This document shows positions 27,200 through 37,407 of a stretch of DNA of 39,039 nt, in pieces. The DNA lies in contig JAHQWC010000006.1 in assembly GCA_019634025.1 (NCBI GenBank), positions 1-39,039 on the forward strand, read 5' to 3'. A model generated the notes under the pieces. The model had not been told where the DNA came from. It made no database searches and saw only the letters and a list, made by a program, of their open reading frames with translations. Position 1 is the first letter of the stretch; the number at the start of each line of letters is the position of its first letter. Source of the DNA: Vampirovibrio sp. (GTDB taxonomy: Bacteria > Cyanobacteriota > Vampirovibrionia > Vampirovibrionales > Vampirovibrionaceae). The translations under genes were made by a program, and so were the position numbers.

Positions 27200-29059
27200 T
27201 TATTTTGACTTAGACTTTTGGCTCTTGTCATAGGCTTTTTTCAGCTTGCCATATTTCTTGGCAAACCCTTTAGACTGTAGCAGCCCAGGGTTGATCTTCA
27301 CGGCTTTTTCAAAGGCCAGGTAGGCCTGGGGTTTATTCTTCATCCGCTCGTATGTGTCGCCCATCCGCATGTAGGGGATTTCCCACTGGTGATAGATTCT
27401 GGTGGCTTCCTGGTATTTCTGAATGGCCATGGGGCGGCGTTGTTTTTTCTTGAGGTCTTTGTTGTCTAGCAGCGCGTTGCCTTCGGTGACCCGCTTTTCG
27501 GCCAACCGTTGCTTGGCCTGGATGCGTTGGAGACCGAGTTGATGGCCTGGTAATGGCTCTAGCCGGTAGCCTCTTTGATAAAGGGCGGCTGAGGCAATGA
27601 GTTCTTGATCCATGGCCAGGCGGTTGGCGGCTTGCAGGTAACCTTGACTGTCTGCTGCCTCTACGTAGTCCAGCCGTTCTAGGGCTTTGGCATAGTCGCC
27701 TAGTAAAAATAGGGCTTCGCCTGCAGCCAGATCGTCTTGGGATTGCGCCAGCATTTCCAGTCGGGAGCGGATGGCCGGGGTGAAGGTGCGTTCTGCCGCA
27801 ATGCTTAGCTTCAGGCGGTCCATGATTAGCAAGGGTGTTTGTTCTTTGCCTTGGGTGAGTTGATCAAACAAGGCCATATCTTTTTGCAGTTGCTCCGGCT
27901 TGGTGCGCATATAGAACTGGTCTAAAAAGTGCGCCGTGGCAATGGCATGAAGGCCGTCGGTGTTGGTGGGATCGAGTTCCAAAATATAGCGCCACTGGCT
28001 AATGCTCTGGCTGGTCTGCTCTGCCTGCAAGGATTGTTTGGCGCCTTGGATGAGCCGGGGCAGGTGTTGGGGATCTAGTTCAATCAGCTTTTTGGTAAAG
28101 GCCATACTTTTTTCTGCCTGGCCGCTCTGCCGGTATAGTTTGGACAACTTGGCCACAGCAGGCACGTAGGTCGAATCGTATGCCCTGACCCGTTCATAAT
28201 AGGATGTGGCTTGTTTTACGTCGCCCAGGCGATCAAACTCCTTGGCCAAAAATAAATCCCGGGCAGGGTGTTTGCCAAAGTCCAACTGCTCAGACTTGAG
28301 GGCGTATTCGGTAGATTTTTCCGGATGGTCGGCTGCTTTCATCAGTTGGGCCATGAGATAGTAGGTTTCGCCGTTGTTGGGGTCCAGCTCCATGGCCTGT
28401 AAAATTAAATTTCGGGCTTGAGTTGTGTTGCCAATTTTTAGGGAGAGTCGGGTAAATCCGTGTAGGGCCGGAATGAATTTGGGACGTAGTTTGAGGGCTT
28501 GGGTAAAATTTGCGTCGGCGGCTAACCGGTCATCTTGTTCAATGGCCCATTCGCCCAAATACGTGAGGACTACCGGGTGGTTGGGGTTTAACGCTGCGGC
28601 CTGTTTTAAATGTTCTTCAGCCCGGGCCTTGCTGGCGGGGTTTTTGGCAAAGGGATCGGTGGACCACAGGTGATAGAGGTGTCCAATTTCTGCGGCGACT
28701 GCCGGGTCTTCCGGGTGCTGGGATAAGGCGGTTTCCAGGTGCGTCCGGGCGGTGTCAAAATCGTAATTACGCCGGGCAATGGTGGCCAGGCCAATGCGGG
28801 CTTGGGCAGAGGAGGGATTTTTCTGCAGGTAGGCATCATAAACAGCTTTTGCGCTGGTGGCGTTACCGGCTTTATAGAGAAGCCCGGCTTTTATGAGAAC
28901 CGGGTTTTCAGGACTTGGCGCAGGTTGCGCGAATACCGGGAAGGATAATGAAACCAAGATTAAAACGGAGAGTGAGACAGTTGAGACAGTGGCAGATCGG
29001 CGTTTTGAACTTTTTGAATTACGAGCAGGGTTCAATGTGGAAAACCTTATACATAACAA
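27200..29059 (-). CDS. Exported TPR-repeat protein
   Basis: Hydrophobic N-terminal 'VSLSVLILVSLSFPVFAQ' followed by many TPR-like repeats; convergent with motB. Confidence 0.82.
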   Translation of the reverse strand: MLCIRFSTLNPARNSKSSKRRSATVSTVSLSVLILVSLSFPVFAQPAPSPENPVLIKAGLLYKAGNATSAKAVYDAYLQKNPSSAQARIGLATIARRNYDFDTARTHLETALSQHPEDPAVAAEIGHLYHLWSTDPFAKNPASKARAEEHLKQAAALNPNHPVVLTYLGEWAIEQDDRLAADANFTQALKLRPKFIPALHGFTRLSLKIGNTTQARNLILQAMELDPNNGETYYLMAQLMKAADHPEKSTEYALKSEQLDFGKHPARDLFLAKEFDRLGDVKQATSYYERVRAYDSTYVPAVAKLSKLYRQSGQAEKSMAFTKKLIELDPQHLPRLIQGAKQSLQAEQTSQSISQWRYILELDPTNTDGLHAIATAHFLDQFYMRTKPEQLQKDMALFDQLTQGKEQTPLLIMDRLKLSIAAERTFTPAIRSRLEMLAQSQDDLAAGEALFLLGDYAKALERLDYVEAADSQGYLQAANRLAMDQELIASAALYQRGYRLEPLPGHQLGLQRIQAKQRLAEKRVTEGNALLDNKDLKKKQRRPMAIQKYQEATRIYHQWEIPYMRMGDTYERMKNKPQAYLAFEKAVKINPGLLQSKGFAKKYGKLKKAYDKSQKSKSK

Positions 29060-29338
29060 TTTTTTCAGCAGTATCCAATATCATACCGGAATGATAGGGA
29101 GTTGATGAGAGGCGGCAAGTTGGGAATTGACCCGCAGCGTCCTTTATTTTTTAATGAGTATAGGTAAAAAATACGTAGCTGCTTGGTTAGCCGGTTTTTT
29201 GAATTCACCGCTGGTATAAAAAGTTAAAAAGACCGGTTGGCTTTCTGGGCATCCTGACATACACTATTGTTATTCTGATATGTGTTAAGCACTTGGTGTT
29301 CTATAAAGGGCTATTTGAGAAGAGGTTAACTGAACCCT

Positions 29339-29728
29339 ATGTCGCACATGTATTTAACCGGGTTCCCGCTGTTAATTTTGTTGCTGGCGTTTGCCGGCGT
29401 GATGCCGTTTTTGCTGATGACCATTGCGCAAATTGTGCAATTTAAGGCGCCAGGTAAAGGCAAATACACCACCTACGAATCGGGGATGGAGCCGTTTGGC
29501 GACGCCCGGATTCAGTTTGATGTGAAATTTTATATGTACGCCCTGCTGTTTATTGTGTTTGATATTGAAACAGTGTTTCTGTTTCCCTGGGCCATTACCT
29601 ATGGAAACTTAGAGTTGGATAGCATGGCGTTTATGGGAATGTTGCTGGTTGAAATGACCATTTTCATCGGGATTTTATTGGTAGGATTGATTTACGCTTT
29701 TAGGCGGGATGCGCTTAAGTGGCAGTAA
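29339..29728 (+). CDS. nuoA: NADH-quinone oxidoreductase subunit A
   Basis: 'KYTTYESGMEPFGDARIQFDVKFYMYALLFIVFDIETVFLFPWA'. Confidence 0.97.
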   Translation: MSHMYLTGFPLLILLLAFAGVMPFLLMTIAQIVQFKAPGKGKYTTYESGMEPFGDARIQFDVKFYMYALLFIVFDIETVFLFPWAITYGNLELDSMAFMGMLLVEMTIFIGILLVGLIYAFRRDALKWQ

Positions 29729-29791
29729 GGAAGCAGCGATAAAGCGCTTGTTATTAGATCAAAAAGCGGACCAAAAACGAGGCTGATAGAT

Positions 29792-30556
29792 ATGTCGAAC
29801 GTGGCAGAAGCGGACCAAACTCAAGAGAATAAGATTTTTACCACCCTGCAAAACTTGCTGGAGAGTAATGGCATCATATGCTCTTCGGTGGATCTTTTAT
29901 ATAACTGGGCCCGGTCTAATTCTATTTGGCCTATGACCTTTGCGACCTCATGTTGCGGTATTGAGATGATGTCTACTTCGGCGTCCAATTTTGATATTTC
30001 CCGGTTTGGGTCTGAAGTGTTTCGGGCAACACCTCGTCAAAGTGACTTGGTGATTACTGCCGGCACCATTACCCATAAAATGGCGCCGGCCTTGGTGCGG
30101 TTGTATGAACAAATGCCGGAACCCAAATACGTGATTGCCATGGGCGCCTGCACGGTGACGGGTGGGATGTACGAAGATCGGACTTACTCCGTAGTGCGTG
30201 GCGTCGATCGGTTAATTCCGGTTGATGTGTATGTGCCGGGATGCCCTCCGAGGCCTGAGGCTTTGCTGGATGCCTTGATGCTGTTGCAGAAGAAAATGCG
30301 TAAAGAATCTATCAAAGATCGCCGTCAGCGGGCTGAGCTGCACAAGCCTAAAGTTCGGCTGGGCCCTGGTGAGGTGTTATTGCCGTTGGGCACTACGGAC
30401 GAAGAGTTTGTGCGCTGGGGCGTGCAAGCCGAAGGGTACAATGTGACCGAAATGCAGAAAAACGGCGAGTTAGAATTGGTACGAGGAAACTGTAAATTCC
30501 GACATGAGCGAGCCGACGAACGAGAACGCGCCAGAAAACAAAGAACCGGCGCCTAA
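29792..30556 (+). CDS. nuoB: NADH-quinone oxidoreductase subunit B
   Basis: '[15 protein letters not shown]', '[15 protein letters not shown]', '[15 protein letters not shown]'. Confidence 0.98.
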   Translation: MSNVAEADQTQENKIFTTLQNLLESNGIICSSVDLLYNWARSNSIWPMTFATSCCGIEMMSTSASNFDISRFGSEVFRATPRQSDLVITAGTITHKMAPALVRLYEQMPEPKYVIAMGACTVTGGMYEDRTYSVVRGVDRLIPVDVYVPGCPPRPEALLDALMLLQKKMRKESIKDRRQRAELHKPKVRLGPGEVLLPLGTTDEEFVRWGVQAEGYNVTEMQKNGELELVRGNCKFRHERADERERARKQRTGA

Positions 30557-31052
30557 CCCCCCGCAAGAAACACCAGAAGAAAAAGGACCCGAGCCCGGTG
30601 AGTTTGGGAAGCTTTTGGCTGAAAATGGATTGACGGTTGACCCCTTAGGTCCGGATGCAGTGGGTGTTGAAATGATTGGCGTGGCGCCGGATAAGGTGTT
30701 GGATGTTGCCAAGTTTTTGCGCGACAGCCAGATTACCAAGATGGACTTTTTAATGTCGGTGTCCGGGGTGGATCATAAAGAGTACCGCGAGTCGGTTTAC
30801 CATGTGTATTCTGTGGACACTCATAAAAGCATTTGCATCAAGGTCAAGGCGGATAATGACCATGTGCCCAGTTTAATGCCGGTATGGCCGGCGGCAGATT
30901 GGCACGAGCGCGAAGCGTTTGATTTGTTTGGCATTATTTATGACGGGCACCCGGATCTGCGCCGCCTTTTGATGCCGGTGGACTGGATTGGCTATCCGCT
31001 GCGTAAAGACTATAAACAAGATGATCCCCGACTGGTATGGAATGAGCGATAA
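30504..31052 (+). CDS. nuoC: NADH-quinone oxidoreductase subunit C
   Basis: '[43 protein letters not shown]'. Confidence 0.96.
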   Translation: MSEPTNENAPENKEPAPNPPQETPEEKGPEPGEFGKLLAENGLTVDPLGPDAVGVEMIGVAPDKVLDVAKFLRDSQITKMDFLMSVSGVDHKEYRESVYHVYSVDTHKSICIKVKADNDHVPSLMPVWPAADWHEREAFDLFGIIYDGHPDLRRLLMPVDWIGYPLRKDYKQDDPRLVWNER

Positions 31053-32335
31053 TGACTGCAACTGATGTGACTACTCCCCAAATACAAATCCCTGGTGTTT
31101 CTGTAGAGCAAGATACAGACACTGAAGATTTAGTTGTTAATATTGGTCCTCAGCATCCCAGTACTCATGGGGTACTCCGGCTCATTACCACCTTAAACGG
31201 TGAGGTGGTGAAAGAGATGGAAGCCGTTATTGGCTATTTGCATCGCAGTAAAGAAAAAATGGCGGAAGGGGTATCTTACTTTCAATACCAACCCACCATT
31301 GACCGGGTGGAATATCTTTCTTCGTTTTACGATCATTACGCGTATGTCACGGCGGTGGAAAAAATTGCTGGGCTAAAAGTGCCGAAACGGGTGGAATACA
31401 TTCGGATGATCACCATGGAGTTGAATCGGATTACGTCTCACCTGCTGTGGTTTGGAACGTTCTTGTTGGACTTGGGGGCCACCAGTCCCTTCTTTTACGC
31501 CTTTCGGGATCGCGAAGAAATCTTCAAAATTTTTGAGGATATTACCGGCGCCCGGATGATGTATAACTACTACCGCTTTGGTGGTCTGAATAACGATATT
31601 ACGCCGGGGTGGTTGGATAAGGTCCGCTATTTCTGTGACTGGTTTCCGGATCGGTTGGATGAGTACGAAGCCATTGTGAACAAGAACCCCATCGTGATGG
31701 ATCGGACGATTGGTTTAGGGTTGATTGATCGCGAGCTGTGTATGAAATATGGCGTAACGGGTCCGAACATTCGGGCTGCCGGGGTGCCGATGGACTTGCG
31801 GAAGACCAATCCGTATTGCTGCTACGATGAAATTGAATTTGATGTGCCTGTGGGTGAGCGGGGTGATGTGTATGACCGCTATATTGTTCGGATGAAAGAG
31901 ATGCGCGAGTCCCTGCGGATCATTCGTCAGGCTATCGATAAGATTCCGGGTGGGGATGCGGCTGAAGTAGAAAAACTACGTCAGGCGGTTGCGGCTAAAG
32001 AAGAGGCTGCCAAGGCCAAGGCGAAAGAAACGGGCGAAAAGCCTGAACCGGTGCCGCCCATTAACCCGGATTTTGAGTTTAAAGGCCAAAAAATTAATCT
32101 GATGACCTACAAGCCGCCGGCAGGCGAGGCCTATACCACGGTGGAATCGCCCAGAGGATTATTGGGTTGCTACATGATTAGTGACGGCACTCCCAAGGCG
32201 GCTCGAGTAAAGTGGCGTGGCGCCTCCTTCTCGAACTTGGCGGCGTTGCCTGAGTTGATGATTGGTCAGCTGTATCCTGATTTAATGGCTATTTTTGGTA
32301 GCCTGGATGTGATTATGCCGGAGGTGGATCGCTAA
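31052..32335 (+). CDS. nuoD: NADH-quinone oxidoreductase subunit D
   Basis: 'NIGPQHPSTHGVLRLITTLNGE', 'RVEYLSSFYDHYAYVTAVEKIAG', 'ESPRGLLGCYMISDGTPKAARVKWRGASF'; stop/start overlap with nuoC. Confidence 0.97.
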   Translation: MTATDVTTPQIQIPGVSVEQDTDTEDLVVNIGPQHPSTHGVLRLITTLNGEVVKEMEAVIGYLHRSKEKMAEGVSYFQYQPTIDRVEYLSSFYDHYAYVTAVEKIAGLKVPKRVEYIRMITMELNRITSHLLWFGTFLLDLGATSPFFYAFRDREEIFKIFEDITGARMMYNYYRFGGLNNDITPGWLDKVRYFCDWFPDRLDEYEAIVNKNPIVMDRTIGLGLIDRELCMKYGVTGPNIRAAGVPMDLRKTNPYCCYDEIEFDVPVGERGDVYDRYIVRMKEMRESLRIIRQAIDKIPGGDAAEVEKLRQAVAAKEEAAKAKAKETGEKPEPVPPINPDFEFKGQKINLMTYKPPAGEAYTTVESPRGLLGCYMISDGTPKAARVKWRGASFSNLAALPELMIGQLYPDLMAIFGSLDVIMPEVDR

Positions 32336-32336
32336 G

Positions 32337-33647
32337 ATGGTGGAACTCGTAAGCGTGCTAAAAACAATGGCGGTTTCTCAAGTGCAGTCTTATCCCGACT
32401 GGCTGGCTCAACTGTTTGGGTTTATCGGAGTCTCTTTACCGGATGACTTTCTGCTGTTTCAGTGGGCGGTGATTTTATTTACGGCCATTGCCATTGTTGG
32501 CCAGGCGGCCGTTGTGTTTATGGTGCTGATGGAACGGAAGGTTTTGGCCTGGTTAACCCAGCGTATTGGTCCGAACCGTGTGGGGCCTTTTGGGTTGCTG
32601 CAAACTTTGGCAGATGGGGTGAAACTGTTATTCAAGGAAGACATCATGACCCGGGATCAGGATAAGCTGTTGTTTACCCTGGGGCCGGCGTTGTTCTTTT
32701 TACCCTGTTTTGTGGTGTATGCCTTAATTCCTTTTACCAGTGAGTTGTTGGCCATTGCCTTGCCTACCGGCGCACTGCTGTTTTTTGCCCTCTCCTCGAT
32801 TTCGGTGATTGGAATTGTGATCTCCGGGTGGGCCAGTAACAACAAGTACTCGTTACTGGGCGGGATGCGGAGTGCGGCCCAGGCCATTAGTTATGAAATT
32901 CCCTTAGTGTTGGCGGTGTTGGCCGTTGTGTTGTATGCCGGGACCATGAACATACGTGACATTATTGAGATGCAAAACAACGGCGCTTTTGGATTCCCGT
33001 TTGGGTTTATCTCGTGGTTCTCCATTTGGTTGTTCCCCCTCTCCTTTATTATCTTTTTCATCTCCTCTATTGCCGAAGTCAACCGGATACCCTTTGACTT
33101 ACCGGAAGCAGAGAGTGAATTGGTGAGTGGCTACAACACAGAATATACCGGCATGAAGTTCGCCACGTTCTTTTTGGCGGAATATGCCGCCCTGTTTGCA
33201 ATGGGCGCGCTTACCGTATGCTTCTTTTTTGGAGGCTACTATTCCCCCTTGGGTGGACTGCTGAGTGAGACTCTGAAGATTGATGTGATTTTGCAATCTT
33301 TGATCGGTATTGACGGGTTTGCCGGATTGGTGCGGCAGTTGGAGATGATTAGCTGGATGATGCTGAAAACCTACATCTTCATCTTTGTCGCCATGTGGAT
33401 TCGGGGATCGTTGCCTCGCTTAAAGCCGGATGAGCTGATGGGTTTTAGCTGGAAGTTTTTGATTCCCTTATCCCTTATCAACATCTTTATGATCGCCATT
33501 CAAAAGTACTGGCACGTGACCAGCGACCTGACCTTTGGTTTGGCCTGGGCAGCTGTGCTGGTGTTAGGCGTGGGTGGTTTCTGTGTGATGATGAGTCGTC
33601 ACTTTACGGCGAAACTGGAGGAACGGTTTAAGCCTGCTTTAACTTAA
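32337..33647 (+). CDS. nuoH: NADH-quinone oxidoreductase subunit H
   Basis: 'MERKVLAWLTQRIGPNRVGPFGLLQTLADGVKLLFKED', 'EVNRIPFDLPEAESELVSGYNTEYTGMKFATFFLAEYA'. Confidence 0.97.
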   Translation: MVELVSVLKTMAVSQVQSYPDWLAQLFGFIGVSLPDDFLLFQWAVILFTAIAIVGQAAVVFMVLMERKVLAWLTQRIGPNRVGPFGLLQTLADGVKLLFKEDIMTRDQDKLLFTLGPALFFLPCFVVYALIPFTSELLAIALPTGALLFFALSSISVIGIVISGWASNNKYSLLGGMRSAAQAISYEIPLVLAVLAVVLYAGTMNIRDIIEMQNNGAFGFPFGFISWFSIWLFPLSFIIFFISSIAEVNRIPFDLPEAESELVSGYNTEYTGMKFATFFLAEYAALFAMGALTVCFFFGGYYSPLGGLLSETLKIDVILQSLIGIDGFAGLVRQLEMISWMMLKTYIFIFVAMWIRGSLPRLKPDELMGFSWKFLIPLSLINIFMIAIQKYWHVTSDLTFGLAWAAVLVLGVGGFCVMMSRHFTAKLEERFKPALT

Positions 33648-33733
33648 AAAACGGCTTCAAAAATGTTGAAAACGAGCCAAGAAACATTATCGAGAGAACT
33701 TAATCGAAAAAACTAAGGAAAGACGGACACCTT

Positions 33734-34228
33734 ATGAGCCAAGATCAAAACAAAAACAGCCAAGTGTTTGAAGGCATGGCCAATATCGGTAAAGGGATGG
33801 CCACAGTCATGAAACACTTTGGTCGTAAGCCGGTGACCTTGGAATATCCTGAGGTGATGCCGGATTTAAGCACCCGCTTTCATGGTCGCTTGGCGCTTCT
33901 CACCAAATCTGACGGCACCGACCTGTGTATTGGCTGTAAGGCCTGCGCCAAGGTTTGCCCATGTAATGACTTGATTCAAATTGAGATGCACCGGGACGAA
34001 GACAAAAAGCCGGTGATTGATCAATTCACCATTGATAAGGGCCGGTGCATTTTTTGCGGAAACTGTACTGAGGTATGCCCGGTAGACTGTATTAAAATGT
34101 TGCCGGACTTTGAACTGTCTGGATATAGCCGTGAAGAGTTAGTGCTGGATAAACACGATTTGACGCTGACCGGCGAGGAAAGTGATGAGTGGCGGCAGAT
34201 TCGGGGGATGAATCCGCATGTGGAATAA
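33734..34228 (+). CDS. nuoI: NADH-quinone oxidoreductase subunit I
   Basis: Two 4Fe-4S motifs 'CIGCKACAKVCP' and 'CIFCGNCTEVCPVDC'. Confidence 0.95.
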   Translation: MSQDQNKNSQVFEGMANIGKGMATVMKHFGRKPVTLEYPEVMPDLSTRFHGRLALLTKSDGTDLCIGCKACAKVCPCNDLIQIEMHRDEDKKPVIDQFTIDKGRCIFCGNCTEVCPVDCIKMLPDFELSGYSREELVLDKHDLTLTGEESDEWRQIRGMNPHVE

Positions 34229-34328
34229 CCCTTGCAACGCTTCTCTCGAGATAACTTTCTGCCCACCTTATGGGATTTGTCATAAAATTAAGCTGAAGCA
34301 TTTGGATGAAAGGAACGGATAGGCAGGT

Positions 34329-35018
34329 ATGGAGAATCTGATTTTTTGGGTCTTTGCCGCGGTGTCCGTTCTGGCTGCAATTGGGGTGGTGTTTCACCGC
34401 AGCATTGTGTATAGCGCTTTGTTTTTACTGGCGGTTTTCTCATCAATTCCGGCGTTCTTTTTGCTGAACAACGCCGATTTTCTGGCCATTGCCCAAATGG
34501 TGGTGTATGCCGTAGGGATGACCATTGTGATGCTGTTTGGGATTATGTTTACCCGAGAGAAATTTATGGAAGAAGAGCCGGGACGGCGGCAACGGTTTTA
34601 TGCCTTTGTCCTTATTGCCGGATTCTCGTTGGCTTTGCTGTTAGCCGCTGGCGCGTTCTATACCCAATATCAGGTGGTGACTCCGGGTTCGGCCTTTATT
34701 GCCACGATTCAACAAGACGGGAGCACCGGATTGTTGGGAGCACTGATTTTCCAAAAGTATCTGCTGCCTTTTGAAATTGCCTCTGTCTTATTGCTGGTAG
34801 CGATGGTGGGCGCCATTATTATTGCCAAAAAATCCTTCACCGAAGAATCTGCCGGCCTGAAGTATCCGGTGAGTGAGAAGGAATACATTAACGAAACGGC
34901 GGAAGGTATGTTGAAGGAATACTATGAAATGGGCCGTCCGGGATCGAAAATTCCGGGTGTTGATAAGGCCGCTGATGAACCGGAAAAAACTGACAATGAG
35001 ATGGCGGGGGTGCAATAG
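34329..35018 (+). CDS. nuoJ: NADH-quinone oxidoreductase subunit J
   Basis: 'RSIVYSALFLLAVFSSIPAFFLLNNADFLAIAQMVVYAVGMTIVMLFGIM'. Confidence 0.95.
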   Translation: MENLIFWVFAAVSVLAAIGVVFHRSIVYSALFLLAVFSSIPAFFLLNNADFLAIAQMVVYAVGMTIVMLFGIMFTREKFMEEEPGRRQRFYAFVLIAGFSLALLLAAGAFYTQYQVVTPGSAFIATIQQDGSTGLLGALIFQKYLLPFEIASVLLLVAMVGAIIIAKKSFTEESAGLKYPVSEKEYINETAEGMLKEYYEMGRPGSKIPGVDKAADEPEKTDNEMAGVQ

Positions 35019-35021
35019 ACT

Positions 35022-35348
35022 ATGGATCTGAGTATTTTTAACATTGGCTTAACCCATTTTATTGTGCTGGCTACCATCCTGTTTAGCATTGGCCTGCTGG
35101 GGATTATGACCAGCCGTAACGTTATCCGGGTGCTGATGTGCCTGGAGCTGATGATGAATGCCGTGAACATTAACTTTGTGGCGTTTAACAATTACCTGAA
35201 TCCAGAAATCCTTTCTGGTCATGTGTTTGCGATTTTTATTCTGACCGTCTCTGCTGCAGAAGCAGCAGTGGGGCTGGCCATTATTATTGCCCTTTACCGT
35301 CAAAAACGGACGGTGGATGTGGATGAATTTAACTTGTTGAAGTTGTAA
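35022..35348 (+). CDS. nuoK: NADH-quinone oxidoreductase subunit K
   Basis: 'SIGLLGIMTSRNVIRVLMCLELMMNAVNINFVAFNNYL...AAEAAVGLAIIIALYR'. Confidence 0.97.
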   Translation: MDLSIFNIGLTHFIVLATILFSIGLLGIMTSRNVIRVLMCLELMMNAVNINFVAFNNYLNPEILSGHVFAIFILTVSAAEAAVGLAIIIALYRQKRTVDVDEFNLLKL

Positions 35349-35406
35349 CTTCAGCAATGATGTATAAGTTGAAATTGTAAGCTTGAAGTAAATAGGGACA
35401 CATCGA

Positions 35407-37395
35407 ATGACGGATATGGCACAATCGGCAGGCTGGCTCATCGACAATATATGGATGGTGCCTGTGTACCCGTTGATTGCAACGGTGTTAATCATTCTGG
35501 GTCGGGGGTTAAACCTCTATAAAATTAAAGAGCTCAGCATGTCCCTGACGGTGCTCTCGACTTTTTGTGGCCTGATACATGCCCTGTTTGCCTTGCAGTG
35601 GATGTTTGGCCAAGGCGAGCATGTGGTGCCCATAGAACAAAATTATGTGTGGTTATCCGCAGGCGCCATTCAGCTATCTATGGGCTATCTGTTAGACTCC
35701 ATGTCGGTGATGATGCTGTTTGTGGTGACCTTTGTCAGTCTCTTGATTCAAATTTACACCCACGGGTATATGAAACATGATGCGGGTTACAGCAAGTTTT
35801 ATGCGTATCTGGCCCTCTTTAATTTCTCGATGTTGGGATTGGTGTTGAGTACCAACCTGTTCCAAATTTATGTGTTTTGGGAACTGGTTGGGGTTAGCAG
35901 TTATTTGTTAATCGGCTTCTGGTTTACCCGCCCCAGTGCTGCCAAGGCAGCCGTCAAAGCCTTTATGATGAATCGGGTGGGCGATTTTGGATTTTTGGTA
36001 GGGATATTGACCCTGGTGTACTTTACCGTGATTGACGGTGGGAACTGGTGGCAACAGCATTTGGCCGCCAACCCGGATCAGGCCTTTTTATCGTTCCGGG
36101 CGTTGGGAGATGCCGCGCCGTATATTATGGAAAATGTCGGACCACTGATTTTCGCCATTATGGCGCTGTTGATTTTTATGGGGCCTATGGCCAAGAGTGC
36201 CCAGTTGCCCCTGCACACATGGTTACCCGATGCCATGGAAGGTCCGACGCCTATTAGCGCTTTGATCCATGCGGCGACCATGGTTGCTGCCGGGGTGTAT
36301 CTGGTGGGTCGGACATATCCTATCTTTATGGAATCCTCTTCGGCCATGGTGATTGTGGCAGTGTTGGGTACTGCGACTGCCCTGGTGGCGGCAACCATTG
36401 CCGTGACTCAGGTGGATATTAAAAAAGCCCTGGCATATTCCACCATGTCTCAGTTGGGGTATATGGTGGCGGCGATGGGTGTTGGCGCCTTTTCTGCCGG
36501 ATTGTTCCACCTGTTTACCCACGCTTTCTTTAAAGCCATGTTGTTCTTGTGCTCCGGTAGCGTGATTCATGCCTGTGAAGATGAGCAAGATATGCGCAAA
36601 ATGGGCGGACTCATGAAAAAACTACCCGTGACTGGGTGGACCTATTTAGCGGGTACGGTTGCCATTTCTGGCTTGGCATACACCAGTGGATTCTGGTCTA
36701 AAGATGAGATTTTGGTGGGCGCCCACGATTACAGCCAGATCATTTATTATGTGTTGCTGTTTACCGCAGGTTTGACCTCTTTCTATATGTTCCGTACCTA
36801 CTTTATGACGTTCCTGGGCAAGTATCGGGGCGAAGCCCATGTTCACCATGAAGATCCGGTGATGGTGACGCCGTTGGCGATTTTAGCCATTCCGTCTTTG
36901 TTTATCGGTGCGTTATTGTCCGGAATTGTGTTTCCGGGTTGGCCGGCTTTCTCTCAATACATTGCCTACCATGTGCCTGGGGTAGAACATGCGGCGCATC
37001 ATTTTGACGCCTTCTCTGGGATTCCGTTGACCTCAACCATTGTGGCGTTAATTGGTTTGTTTGCAGCGTTCTTTATGTATGGCCCCATGCGGGTTATTGA
37101 TCCCGATATGTTCCGTCGGTTATTGGCCCCGCTGTATAACCTGTCCATCAATAAATGGTATTTTGATGATATTTATGACAACTTCGTCGAAAACTACTGT
37201 ATGGTCTCTGCCAAGGTGTCTTCCTGGTTTGATCGTACTGTGATAGACGGGTTGGTGAACGGGACGGCGCTCATGGTGATGAGTGGTGGGTCCGGCATGC
37301 GGCAGTTGCAGTCCGGTAAGGTGCAGGTTTACCTGGGTGCGCTGTTCTTTTCGGTGTTTATTTTGTCCCTGGCGTTTATCTACTGGCTGCGATAG
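35407..37395 (+). CDS. nuoL: NADH-quinone oxidoreductase subunit L
   Basis: 'FWELVGVSSYLLIGFWF', 'PLHTWLPDAMEGPTPISALIHAATMVAAGVYL', 'STMSQLGYMVAAMGVGAFSAGLFHLFTHAFFKAMLFLCSGSVIHA'. Confidence 0.97.
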   Translation: MTDMAQSAGWLIDNIWMVPVYPLIATVLIILGRGLNLYKIKELSMSLTVLSTFCGLIHALFALQWMFGQGEHVVPIEQNYVWLSAGAIQLSMGYLLDSMSVMMLFVVTFVSLLIQIYTHGYMKHDAGYSKFYAYLALFNFSMLGLVLSTNLFQIYVFWELVGVSSYLLIGFWFTRPSAAKAAVKAFMMNRVGDFGFLVGILTLVYFTVIDGGNWWQQHLAANPDQAFLSFRALGDAAPYIMENVGPLIFAIMALLIFMGPMAKSAQLPLHTWLPDAMEGPTPISALIHAATMVAAGVYLVGRTYPIFMESSSAMVIVAVLGTATALVAATIAVTQVDIKKALAYSTMSQLGYMVAAMGVGAFSAGLFHLFTHAFFKAMLFLCSGSVIHACEDEQDMRKMGGLMKKLPVTGWTYLAGTVAISGLAYTSGFWSKDEILVGAHDYSQIIYYVLLFTAGLTSFYMFRTYFMTFLGKYRGEAHVHHEDPVMVTPLAILAIPSLFIGALLSGIVFPGWPAFSQYIAYHVPGVEHAAHHFDAFSGIPLTSTIVALIGLFAAFFMYGPMRVIDPDMFRRLLAPLYNLSINKWYFDDIYDNFVENYCMVSAKVSSWFDRTVIDGLVNGTALMVMSGGSGMRQLQSGKVQVYLGALFFSVFILSLAFIYWLR

Positions 37396-37407
37396 GAGTT
37401 GGCAATT

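Noticed and set aside
29190-29250. Imperfect inverted repeat CCGGTTTTTT...AAAAAGACCGG upstream of nuoA
   Set aside because: Largely homopolymer-driven complementarity; too weak to call an operator or terminator without comparative data.
34092-35495. Several minus-strand ORFs over nuoI-nuoK
   Set aside because: Antisense to strongly supported complex I subunits and lacking motifs.
36048-36588. + and - ORFs inside nuoL
   Set aside because: Out-of-frame or antisense artefacts within a clearly conserved nuoL.
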